From positions 111,163 through 175,162 of the forward strand of contig CAKVIG010000005.1 in NCBI GenBank assembly GCA_934754515.1: 64,000 bases of DNA, read 5' to 3'. A program made the translations under genes and the position numbers. Under the pieces are notes generated by a model. It saw only the letters and a program-made list of their open reading frames with translations. It was not told the DNA's origin and did no database searches. Below are positions 16,011 to 23,005 of the stretch, piece after piece. The DNA is from an uncultured Candidatus Melainabacteria bacterium (GTDB taxonomy: Bacteria; Cyanobacteriota; Vampirovibrionia; Gastranaerophilales; Gastranaerophilaceae). Each line of letters starts with the position of its first letter. Position 1 is the stretch's first letter.

Positions 16011-17219
16011 TTATTCAATAATTTTATCTACAACACCGGCACCAACTGTTCTACCACCTTCACGGATAGCGAATCTCATACCTTCTTCGATAGCTACTGG
16101 GTTGATAAGTTCAACTTCCATAACTACGTTATCACCAGGCATTACCATTTCGCCGTCGAATTTGATTGAACCAGTAACGTCAGTTGTTCTGATGTAGAAT
16201 TGAGGTCTGTAACCAGGGAAGAATGGAGTGTGACGTCCGCCTTCATCCTTAGTTAGAACGTAAACGTTAGCTGTGAACTTAGTATGTGGGTGGATTGAAC
16301 CAGGTTTACATAAAACTTGACCACGTTGGATTTCAGTCTTATCAATACCTCTTAACAAAGCACCAATGTTGTCACCAGCTTGACCTTGATCAAGTTGTTT
16401 TCTGAACATTTCAACACCAGTTACTGTAGTTTTCTTAGTTTCGCCTAAACCAACTAATTCAACTTCATCACCAACTTTAACGATACCACGTTCTACTCTA
16501 CCAGTAGCAACTGTACCACGACCAGTGATTGAGAATACGTCTTCAACTGGCATCAAGAATGGTTTGTCTAAATCACGTTCTGGAGTTGGGAAGTAGCTAT
16601 CAACTGCATCCATCAATTCCCAAATTTTGTCAACCCATTTATCTTCACCACGTTGAATGTTTGGATTAGCTTGAACTGCTTCTAAAGCTTTCAATGCAGA
16701 ACCGTGGATGAATGGAATGTTGTCACCATCGAATTCGTATGAAGAAAGAAGTTCTCTAACTTCCATTTCAACTAATTCTAACAATTCTGGATCGTCAACC
16801 ATATCGCATTTGTTCAAGAATACAACTAGGTTAGGAACACCAACTTGTCTTGCCAACAAGATGTGTTCACGAGTTTGAGGCATAGCACCGTCTGTAGCAG
16901 CAACTACAAGGATTGCACCGTCCATTTGAGCAGCACCAGTGATCATGTTTTTAACATAGTCAGCGTGGCCTGGGCAGTCAACGTGTGCATAGTGTCTAGC
17001 ATCTGTTTCATATTCTACGTGAGCAGTAGAGATGGTGATACCTCTTGCTTTTTCTTCTGGAGCAGCATCGATTTCATCGAATTTTCTAGCTTGTGCTTTA
17101 CCAGCTGCAGCCATAACGCCTGTGATAGCTGCTGTCAATGTTGTTTTACCGTGGTCAACGTGGCCGATTGTACCAATGTTAACGTGCGGTTTTGTACGTT
17201 CATACTTTTCACGTGCCAT
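16011..17219 (-). CDS. tuf: Translation elongation factor Tu
   Basis: GTPase that delivers aminoacyl-tRNA to the ribosome. 402 residues with G1 GHVDHGKTT, G3 DCPGHADY, G4 NKCDMVDD, and the two beta-barrel domains ending in GAGVVDKIIE. An AAGGAG Shine-Dalgarno and a clear -35/-10 pair lie upstream. It is transcribed alone here, away from fusA and the str operon ribosomal proteins. Codon choice appears more uniform and the local GC slightly higher than in the unknown genes, as expected for a highly expressed gene. Confidence 0.98.
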   Translation of the reverse strand: MAREKYERTKPHVNIGTIGHVDHGKTTLTAAITGVMAAAGKAQARKFDEIDAAPEEKARGITISTAHVEYETDARHYAHVDCPGHADYVKNMITGAAQMDGAILVVAATDGAMPQTREHILLARQVGVPNLVVFLNKCDMVDDPELLELVEMEVRELLSSYEFDGDNIPFIHGSALKALEAVQANPNIQRGEDKWVDKIWELMDAVDSYFPTPERDLDKPFLMPVEDVFSITGRGTVATGRVERGIVKVGDEVELVGLGETKKTTVTGVEMFRKQLDQGQAGDNIGALLRGIDKTEIQRGQVLCKPGSIHPHTKFTANVYVLTKDEGGRHTPFFPGYRPQFYIRTTDVTGSIKFDGEMVMPGDNVVMEVELINPVAIEEGMRFAIREGGRTVGAGVVDKIIE

Positions 17220-17282
17220 GAGATTAATCTCCTTCTTTGATTAAATATACTACGTTAACTTACTATACTAAGTTATATTATA

Positions 17283-17310
17283 ATTCTAGTCTATAAATAA
17301 TTTATGTCAA
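17283..17310 (-). promoter_or_regulatory. tuf sigma-70-type promoter
   Basis: On the minus strand: TTGACA (17305-17310), 16-bp spacer, TAGAAT (17283-17288). The expected leader is about 60 nt and ends in AAGGAG. This is the most canonical housekeeping promoter in the window. Confidence 0.75.
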
Positions 17311-17370
17311 TCGTTATAGCATGATTATAACTTGTACAAATTTCAACAATGTAATATCAAAAAAAAGTTA

Positions 17371-17530
17371 ATAATACCCTCTCCCACCTTCGGCACCCTG
17401 TCTTGGATTATTCGGGCGAGCATAACATTCCAATAACAACAAATCCTTACGGATTTTAGTAGTTATTTCCATGTTATTTGCTCTTACGGGCTTTTGCCCT
17501 ACCGAAAATCCGCTCCCCCAAGGGAGGGAA
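17371..17530. repeat. R6-family composite repeat between the rpsF operon and tuf
   Basis: Starts ATAATACCCTCTCCCACC, contains the small palindrome TACGGGCTTTTGCCCTA, and ends CCCCCAAGGGAGGG. The opening is almost identical to the starts at 40250 and 63729. It fills most of the otherwise gene-free stretch 17311-17580. An open frame across it is an artefact of the repeat. Confidence 0.7.
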
Positions 17531-17580
17531 CTAAAGACATTCAATGAATACAAGAAGACAAATCAATATTTAAAACTATA

Positions 17581-17624
17581 ACAAAGCGTGGGAGTTTTCG
17601 TTTAAGAAAACTCCCACGCTTTGT
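17581..17624 (-). terminator. Long perfect hairpin ending the rpsF operon
   Basis: 19-bp perfect stem (17581-17599 with 17606-17624) around a 6-nt loop, just past the last small gene of the rpsF operon. Flanks are AT-rich on both sides. It may act on either strand. Confidence 0.8.
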
Positions 17625-17646
17625 TTATTTTATAAAAAATATTTAA

Positions 17647-17835
17647 CTACTTCACATCTTCCTTAATTACAATCAAGTTTTTAACAATTTTCATTGCACA
17701 TGTCGGAAGAACGACTTCATTTAAACCGTCCGCAATACTAATAATGCTTCCGGCTTTTAAAGTTACATCTTCGCCTTTGTACTGAAAAGTGTAATCTTCT
17801 TTTCTGTCTGATCTGATTGTGATTTGATTGTTCAT
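17647..17835 (-). CDS. 62-residue protein downstream of rpsR, unknown
   Basis: A small soluble beta-rich protein: MNNQITIRSD, then YTFQYKGEDVTLKAGS and repeated hydrophobic strands up to IVIKEDVK. AAGGA sits 7 bp before the ATG, and the gene lies 88 bp after rpsR with the operon terminator just behind it. The frame looks genuinely coding with no stops and good start context. Position at the end of a ribosomal-protein/ssb operon suggests constitutive expression. No family recognised. Confidence 0.65.
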   Translation of the reverse strand: MNNQITIRSDRKEDYTFQYKGEDVTLKAGSIISIADGLNEVVLPTCAMKIVKNLIVIKEDVK

Positions 17836-17923
17836 AGTCTAATCCTTCTTATATTGTGTTAAACAAGGAATGGCAAAATAAATCCGCCATTCCTTTTTAA
17901 ATAATTATACTGACTTTTTCAAA

Positions 17924-18181
17924 TTAGTCAAATACATAATTAATGATTGCAGCTTCTCTAGCTCTTTTGATTGCAGTTGTAATCATTCTTTGGTGCTTAG
18001 CACAGTTACCTGTTACTCTACGAGGAATAATTTTTCCTGCTTCTGTTAAGTATCTTTTCAATTTTGCTGCATCTTTGTAATCAATAGATTCTACGTGATC
18101 TGCGCAGAAAGAGCAGGTCTTACGTTTTTTTCTATCTTGTGCATCTTGTTTTGCCATTGTTTTTATTGCCTTTCTAGCCAT
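17924..18181 (-). CDS. rpsR: 30S ribosomal protein S18
   Basis: Small-subunit protein that binds S6. 85 residues with an N-terminal basic extension containing CSFCADH, then the family core YLTEAGKIIPRRVTGNCAKHQRMITTAIKRAR with the invariant IPRR-TG. Third gene of the rpsF-ssb-rpsR order, transcribed right to left. A 148-bp spacer with repeat debris separates it from ssb, longer than usual, so internal processing or an extra promoter is possible. Confidence 0.97.
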   Translation of the reverse strand: MARKAIKTMAKQDAQDRKKRKTCSFCADHVESIDYKDAAKLKRYLTEAGKIIPRRVTGNCAKHQRMITTAIKRAREAAIINYVFD

Positions 18182-18306
18182 TTAGTGTCTTTAAGTCGAA
18201 CGACGTTAAGTCGTTAAGTTCGTTTTAAAATTCTTTATCTAGTAGTCCTACGATTGAGGCGGAGTTTGTAGCTATAAAATAGTTTAATAATTAAACTAGG
18301 AGCCGA

Positions 18307-18338
18307 CCCAATGCCTACGTGCGTAGCACCTAGAATGG
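18307..18338. repeat. R5 repeat fragment abutting the ssb stop codon
   Basis: CCCAATGCCTACGTGCGTAG followed by CACCTAGAATGG closely matches the 108-bp tandem repeat at 63765-64000. The ssb stop codon lies inside it. Confidence 0.6.
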
Positions 18339-18728
18339 AATTTCGTCTTCTCCGATTAGTTCATCAGAGAATTCATCTTGAGAGAATTTAACGATTTCTT
18401 CATTGCTGTTTGCACTTGAAGAAGCAGGGGCAGAACCTCCCATCATTTCAATTGTGTTTGCATCGATTTCGTAAATTCTTCTTTCAGCACCGCTTTCGTT
18501 TTTAACAGTAGTGATTTGGAGTCTGCCTTCAACTAAAACTCTGTCGTCTTTTGAAATACCTGAAACAACTTCGTCTAAAGCTGTACGACCTACTACAACT
18601 CTGATTAGCATTTCTTCTCTATCACCAATGTTTAAAACAAAAGATGATACCGGAACGTTATTTTGTGTAAAACGCTTTTCCGGAGCGCGAAATACTGTAC
18701 CTGTTACAACTGCTTTTGCAAATGCCAT
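18330..18728 (-). CDS. ssb: Single-stranded DNA-binding protein
   Basis: Binds and protects ssDNA during replication, repair and natural transformation. 132 residues: an OB fold (KAVVTGTVFRAPEKRFT, DDRVLVEGRLQIT), a short acidic linker and the conserved tip GEDEIPF that docks partner proteins. Shorter than typical SSB because the linker is short. Located between rpsF (13 bp upstream) and rpsR, the widespread bacterial arrangement. dprA at 21920 is a plausible functional partner. A dispersed-repeat fragment overlaps the stop codon without changing the tip. Confidence 0.95.
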   Translation of the reverse strand: MAFAKAVVTGTVFRAPEKRFTQNNVPVSSFVLNIGDREEMLIRVVVGRTALDEVVSGISKDDRVLVEGRLQITTVKNESGAERRIYEIDANTIEMMGGSAPASSSANSNEEIVKFSQDEFSDELIGEDEIPF

Positions 18729-18741
18729 GTTTTATTACCTC

Positions 18742-19044
18742 TTAAACTGTTTGAGCCTTTTTAGCTACTTCCATAAACATAAATCTTAGAACATTGTCGT
18801 TAAGTTTTAAGTTTTTCTTGAATTCAACGATAGATTCAGCAGGAAGTGAAACAATCATAGTTGTAAAGAAACCATCTCTGTAACCTTGAACGTCATAAGC
18901 TAATTTCTTACGACCCATTTTGTCAACAGAAGCAACAGAACCTTGGTAAGATTTAATTTCTTCAGAAATTTTTTCTACTACTTTATCTAATTCTTCTGAA
19001 TCAAGACTTGGTTTTAAAACCGCTAGTAATTCATAATTTTTCAT
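18742..19044 (-). CDS. rpsF: 30S ribosomal protein S6
   Basis: Small-subunit protein, first gene of the operon with ssb and rpsR. 100 residues, typical length, with NYELLAVLKPSLD, KMGRKKLAYDVQGYRDGFF and NLKLNDNVLRFMF. AAGGAG lies upstream of the ATG. The region before it carries dispersed repeats, so its promoter is probably in 19050-19130; I see no clear -35/-10 pair. Confidence 0.97.
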   Translation of the reverse strand: MKNYELLAVLKPSLDSEELDKVVEKISEEIKSYQGSVASVDKMGRKKLAYDVQGYRDGFFTTMIVSLPAESIVEFKKNLKLNDNVLRFMFMEVAKKAQTV

Positions 19045-19141
19045 AATAATATTTCTCCTTATAGAACCATGCTAACATGAACAGTGATAATGTAAAGAGG
19101 CGAAAGTTATTGTCAGAGATTGTCTGAATTTTTTTTCAATA

Positions 19142-19211
19142 GAAAATTGAAAGTGGAAAATGGGAAATTGTTTTAAATAATTTTCAATTGTCCATTATCC
19201 ATTTTCAATTT
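19142..19211. repeat. Palindromic dispersed repeat R3, copy 1
   Basis: A self-complementary AT-rich element of about 70 bp starting GAAAATTGAAAGTGGAAAAT; its right arm is an imperfect reverse complement ending CATTTTCAATTT. A second copy is at 25387-25450. Confidence 0.75.
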
Positions 19212-19252
19212 AGAAAAAGGTATGGTGCAATTTTTTGAACTTTTAACTATAT

Positions 19253-20017
19253 CTACTTCAAATATTCACCAATCCAACTTGTAATCACTCTAGACAAGCT
19301 CGCATCGTTTTTTAGCATCAACATGCCGGAAGAACGAGCGCCTGACGTATAAGTCGCAAATGTTGATTGTGCAAACTTCTTTAAATAGTCTTGTGCATTA
19401 TGTCCTGAGATATCGTTTGTTCCGGAAATTGAGAAAACATCAATTTTGTTTAAATTAGCCAAAACTACAGGCACATACAAGCCTTTTGTTTGAACTACAG
19501 GTGACAATAAAACCAAGGTCTTAGGCTTATAACCGATTTTATCGCTCGCCAAAATTGCTGTACTTGCGCCTATATCAGAACCGACAATTGCCCAATTATT
19601 AAAGAAAACTTTCTTGCTGTTTTCAGATTTAACCTGTTCAATAACTTTTATCACATCGTCAGGATATTTTGCATAAGCGTTATTTGTAAGACTAGCCCAA
19701 GATGTCCTTACTAACTTTGCATTATAAACACTTTTGCCATGCCCGCGCAAATCAATTCTTAAAACAGCATAGCCTTGATTTAATAAGTCTTTTGGTAAAC
19801 TTCCCCACCAATCAGACGAATAGCCAAGCGAATGCAGAAGAACAACGGTCTTAAATTCTTTTTGGTTTTTGATTTTAGGATATTCTAAGTACCCTTTCAA
19901 TGTAAAACCGTCAGACGCAGTCGCCGTGATTTCTTTTGTAACAGTAGTTTGCGCTGCAAAAACCGCTGTATTTATAAAAAGTAAAAATAATGTTAAAATA
20001 AAAATAATGCGTTTCAT
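19253..20017 (-). CDS. Exported alpha/beta hydrolase-like protein with GSDIG in the nucleophile elbow
   Basis: 254 residues with a signal peptide (MKRIIFILTLFLLFINTAVF) and a serine-hydrolase-type fold: TVVLLHSLGYSSDWWG (oxyanion HS-G loop), AVLRIDLRGHGKS, and an elbow AIVGSDIGAST. In GxSxG hydrolases the middle residue is Ser; here it is Asp, as in haloalkane dehalogenases and epoxide hydrolases, or the enzyme may be inactive. Start 20017 is chosen because it begins the signal peptide; the frame is open further upstream. A TATAAT lies 9 bp before the ATG with no Shine-Dalgarno. Stands alone. Substrate unknown. Confidence 0.8.
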   Translation of the reverse strand: MKRIIFILTLFLLFINTAVFAAQTTVTKEITATASDGFTLKGYLEYPKIKNQKEFKTVVLLHSLGYSSDWWGSLPKDLLNQGYAVLRIDLRGHGKSVYNAKLVRTSWASLTNNAYAKYPDDVIKVIEQVKSENSKKVFFNNWAIVGSDIGASTAILASDKIGYKPKTLVLLSPVVQTKGLYVPVVLANLNKIDVFSISGTNDISGHNAQDYLKKFAQSTFATYTSGARSSGMLMLKNDASLSRVITSWIGEYLK

Positions 20018-20229
20018 AATGCATATATTATACCACATTTTTGAAAAGTTGAGTGAATTAGAATGAATTTCAGAGAGAAGCAAATACCTCCATGGATAGG
20101 GAGGTCACAGCTGTTGGTGAATAGTTAATATTATAAGCGAAGCAAATTGAATGAACTTATTCTATTGACCTAAATCAATACCCATCCCAACCTTCCCTAA
20201 CAAGGGAAGAAGAGAGATAAGAAGAACCC

Positions 20230-20287
20230 TTAACAATTCGTTACAAAAAGGCAATTATTTAAAGATAATATACTTTATATATATAAG
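20230..20287 (+). promoter_or_regulatory. Shared promoter architecture, site B
   Basis: GCAATT (20251-20256), 15 bp, ACTTTATATA (20272-20281), then TATAAG. The tandem box TTAAC-N5-GTTAC runs 20230-20244, its second half 11 bp before GCAATT. Drives the FliG/MgtE-like gene at 20308. Confidence 0.75.
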
Positions 20288-20307
20288 AGTAAAACCAAGG
20301 AGCGAGT

Positions 20308-21216
20308 ATGTCATTAGTTATAGATGCTAATATGAAGTTATTTGCAGAGAGAATGAATATCACCTCTTCCAGAATGATTCAGGATTACGGTCTAAAAACT
20401 GTTGACGAAATCATTGAAGCAGAAGCTGCTCAGGGTAACTCACAAGCCGTTAAATTTGCACAAGAGATGTACAATTCTCCTGCAAAATTGATTAAAATTT
20501 TTAAACTTACAGATGTAGAAAATAAATTTGTATTACTTCATAACATGAATTCCGAAACAAGAGAAAAAATCCTTCCAATGCTTGATAGCGATGATTTGGT
20601 AATGGGTCTTTATTTTTTCACTCAAGACAAATTGCTTGAAATGCTTGAAGGTGTTGATATTGAAGAACTTGTCAGAGTTGTATTAGGCGCATTTCCACTT
20701 GCAGACATTGTTTCAATGTTTACGGAAGATGATTTGGCTCAATTCTTTCAACACGATGAATTGGAAAGAAAAGATGTTATCGAGCAATTAAAATGTATGC
20801 CGCCGGAAGTTATGATTAAATTCGTTGAAGGAGTAACAGGTCAACCTTCAGAAGAAACTGACCCGATGGAATTGATTAACAGCATTGCAAATTTGCCGAT
20901 GGATCAATACAGAGATTTTATGTCCGCAATTGACCCTGATGTTCAAAGACAACTTACATTCCAGTTAACTAAAGAAAAACCCGAATATTTGCAATTATTT
21001 CCTAACCAAACATACATTAATATGCTTTCAACTATGATGAAGCCTGATATGGTAAAACCGATGATTAACTTAAATAAAGAATCTTTGGTTACTATGATTA
21101 CAGAGCTTCCACCTGATTTAATGTCTATTGTTGCCGCTCAAGTTGACACGCAAAAATTTGCAGAATACATATTGGATGGTCATACCGATTTACTTGAAGG
21201 TGCTCTAATGATTTAG
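20308..21216 (+). CDS. FliG/MgtE-N-like helical repeat protein
   Basis: 302 residues of short helices with the recurring sense 'L..L..E....L.....'. The segment FVLLHNMNSETREKILPML and later LVRVVLGAFPLADIVSMF and MPPEVMIKFVEGV resemble the superhelical repeats of the MgtE N-domain and of FliG middle/N-terminal domains. No membrane segment and no FliG torque helix are recognisable, so it is neither a complete MgtE nor a canonical FliG. AAGGAGCGAGT precedes the ATG. Promoter site B drives it. A role at the flagellar or another secretion base is plausible but unproven. Its end overlaps the convergent DegT-like gene by 4 bp. Confidence 0.7.
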   Translation: MSLVIDANMKLFAERMNITSSRMIQDYGLKTVDEIIEAEAAQGNSQAVKFAQEMYNSPAKLIKIFKLTDVENKFVLLHNMNSETREKILPMLDSDDLVMGLYFFTQDKLLEMLEGVDIEELVRVVLGAFPLADIVSMFTEDDLAQFFQHDELERKDVIEQLKCMPPEVMIKFVEGVTGQPSEETDPMELINSIANLPMDQYRDFMSAIDPDVQRQLTFQLTKEKPEYLQLFPNQTYINMLSTMMKPDMVKPMINLNKESLVTMITELPPDLMSIVAAQVDTQKFAEYILDGHTDLLEGALMI

Positions 21217-21860
21217 TCATTCTTTAATGGTATTGGTACAAGCCGAGAATAGAATTTGTATTCATTGAATGTTTTTGGCAGTTCATTCCAATATCTGTAT
21301 ATTGTAAGTTCTTTGTGCGCCTTCACAAAATTATCAGCTTCTTCTACAGAACTTGCTAAATATGGATAGCAGAACGGAATGCTGTTATCTTTCAAATTAA
21401 TTTTTAAACAATTTTTATCTTTTAAAATTCTATGAAATTCTAAAAATTTTCTCCTTCGATTCCAATCGGGTAAAATTTTATTTTCTTCTTCTCCAATATA
21501 CAAATTTGCACCAAATTTTGTTTCAAGAAATTTTCTTTCAGAATCGAAGGTTGCAAATCCCTGTGGTTTTGCATAACAGGCGTGCGCATTATCCAATATC
21601 AGCCTTGGATATTTTTTAGCCAACATATCCGCATTACTATCGCAAATCCCGAAATAATTCGGATACAGAATATAATCATTTTCCGAGAATTTCATAATTG
21701 GCAAAAAATTATCATCTATATGATAAAAAAGAGGTTTTGCACCAACTTCAAAAACCGCATGTCGTACGACATCACATAAATAATATGGAATATGAATTTC
21801 TCCTATTGAATATTTTTGGATTAAAAATTTTAACGCATCGCGCGCATATTTAAATTTCAT
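21213..21860 (-). CDS. DegT/DnrJ-like PLP-fold protein (short)
   Basis: 215 residues that follow the fold-type-I aminotransferase pattern of the 'IHIPYYLCDVV' family: GEIHIPYYLCDVV, GAKPLFYHIDDNFLP, LYPNYFGICDSN, then the PLP-binding Asp in LILDNAHACYA and the candidate Schiff-base Lys in DSERKFLETKFGANLYI. It is much shorter than ordinary DegT aminotransferases (about 370-400), so the small domain is reduced. Start 21860 is chosen; an ATG six codons upstream is open but the -10 element TACAAT overlaps it. TACAAT lies 6 bp before 21860 with no Shine-Dalgarno. Divergent from dprA only 59 bp away. Substrate unknown. Confidence 0.65.
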   Translation of the reverse strand: MKFKYARDALKFLIQKYSIGEIHIPYYLCDVVRHAVFEVGAKPLFYHIDDNFLPIMKFSENDYILYPNYFGICDSNADMLAKKYPRLILDNAHACYAKPQGFATFDSERKFLETKFGANLYIGEEENKILPDWNRRRKFLEFHRILKDKNCLKINLKDNSIPFCYPYLASSVEEADNFVKAHKELTIYRYWNELPKTFNEYKFYSRLVPIPLKND

Positions 21861-21919
21861 AAAATTATTGTACATCAATCAAAACTTTACCTTATTATTT
21901 CTTATGCTAAAATTAAGTA

Positions 21920-23005
21920 ATGAACGACAAATATTGGATAGCGTTTTCTGCGATAGAACAACTTGATTCAACTTTTATCCAAAGGTTGTACAACTATTTT
22001 GGCGACATTGAAACAGCTTTCAAAGCTGAACTTAAAGACCTTGAACAAATAGAAGAATTGAGTGTAAGAAAAGCCAAAAATTTTATCGAAAAGAAAAAAG
22101 ATATTAATCCTGATAAAGCTCTAGAAGAAGTTTTGAAGCGCGGAATTAAGTTTCTTACGTTTGATTCAGCCGATTATCCTTATATGTTGTCACAAATCTC
22201 AAATCCGCCTATGACCATATTTTATAAAGGCGATTTTTCAGCTTGCAATTTGGACAGAACAGTTGCTTTTGTCGGTTCAAGAAGAGCAAGTCTGAGTGGA
22301 AGAGATGGCGTAAAGCGTGTAATTTCGGATTTAAGAAACACAGATGTTTGTATTGTTTCTGGTTTAGCCTCCGGAATTGATGCAGTTTCTCATGAAAGTG
22401 CAATTGCCAATAACCTTAAGACAATCGGTGTTATTGCAAGCGGGTTTGATTATACTTATCCCGAGTCAAATAAACATCTTTATGAAAAAATTGAAAATGG
22501 CGCAGGTGTTGTAATAAGTGAATATTATCCGACTTTCCAACCTTTAAAGTTTCGATTTCCGCAAAGAAACAGAATTGTAACAGGGCTTTCTTACGGAACG
22601 GTTGTCGGAGAAGCTGCACTAAAAAGCGGAGCTTTAATTTCCGCTAATTTAACTTTAGAGCAAGGGCGCGAATTAATGTGTATCCCTGGGGCGATTAACA
22701 ATGTAAATACAGAAGGTATTTATAAATTAATTAAAGACGGTGCTTCAATTGTGACTTGCGGAAATGATATTTTAAACGCTCTAAATTGGGAAATTCAAAA
22801 GACAGAACCCACGAAGAAAATTGATTTGTCTTTAAATCCGCAAGAAAAAATAATTTTTGATATAATAGGAATTGAGCCAAAAGGTTTTGATGAAATTCAA
22901 ACCGAAACAAAGCTTGAAACGGATGAACTTTTATCTTTATTGACAGTTATGGAGATGAAAAGTTTGGTGGAACATATAGACGGAGATAGGTATAAAAGGG
23001 CATGA
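21920..23005 (+). CDS. dprA: DNA-processing protein DprA
   Basis: Loads RecA on incoming single strands in natural transformation. 361 residues: an N-terminal SAM/HhH-like region, then the Rossmann core with FVGSRRASLSGRDG, VSGLASGIDAVSHESA, GVIASGFDYTYPESN and FPQRNRIVTGLS, and a C-terminal winged-helix-like domain (EKIIFDIIG...). The -10 TGCTAAAAT sits 6 bp before the ATG with no Shine-Dalgarno, so the mRNA is probably leaderless. ATGA overlap with topA, the dprA-topA order common in bacteria. Confidence 0.95.
   Translation: MNDKYWIAFSAIEQLDSTFIQRLYNYFGDIETAFKAELKDLEQIEELSVRKAKNFIEKKKDINPDKALEEVLKRGIKFLTFDSADYPYMLSQISNPPMTIFYKGDFSACNLDRTVAFVGSRRASLSGRDGVKRVISDLRNTDVCIVSGLASGIDAVSHESAIANNLKTIGVIASGFDYTYPESNKHLYEKIENGAGVVISEYYPTFQPLKFRFPQRNRIVTGLSYGTVVGEAALKSGALISANLTLEQGRELMCIPGAINNVNTEGIYKLIKDGASIVTCGNDILNALNWEIQKTEPTKKIDLSLNPQEKIIFDIIGIEPKGFDEIQTETKLETDELLSLLTVMEMKSLVEHIDGDRYKRA

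Noticed and set aside
17368..17553. 61-residue frame on the minus strand
   Set aside because: Lies entirely inside an R6-family repeat; composition is that of the repeat and there is no ribosome site.
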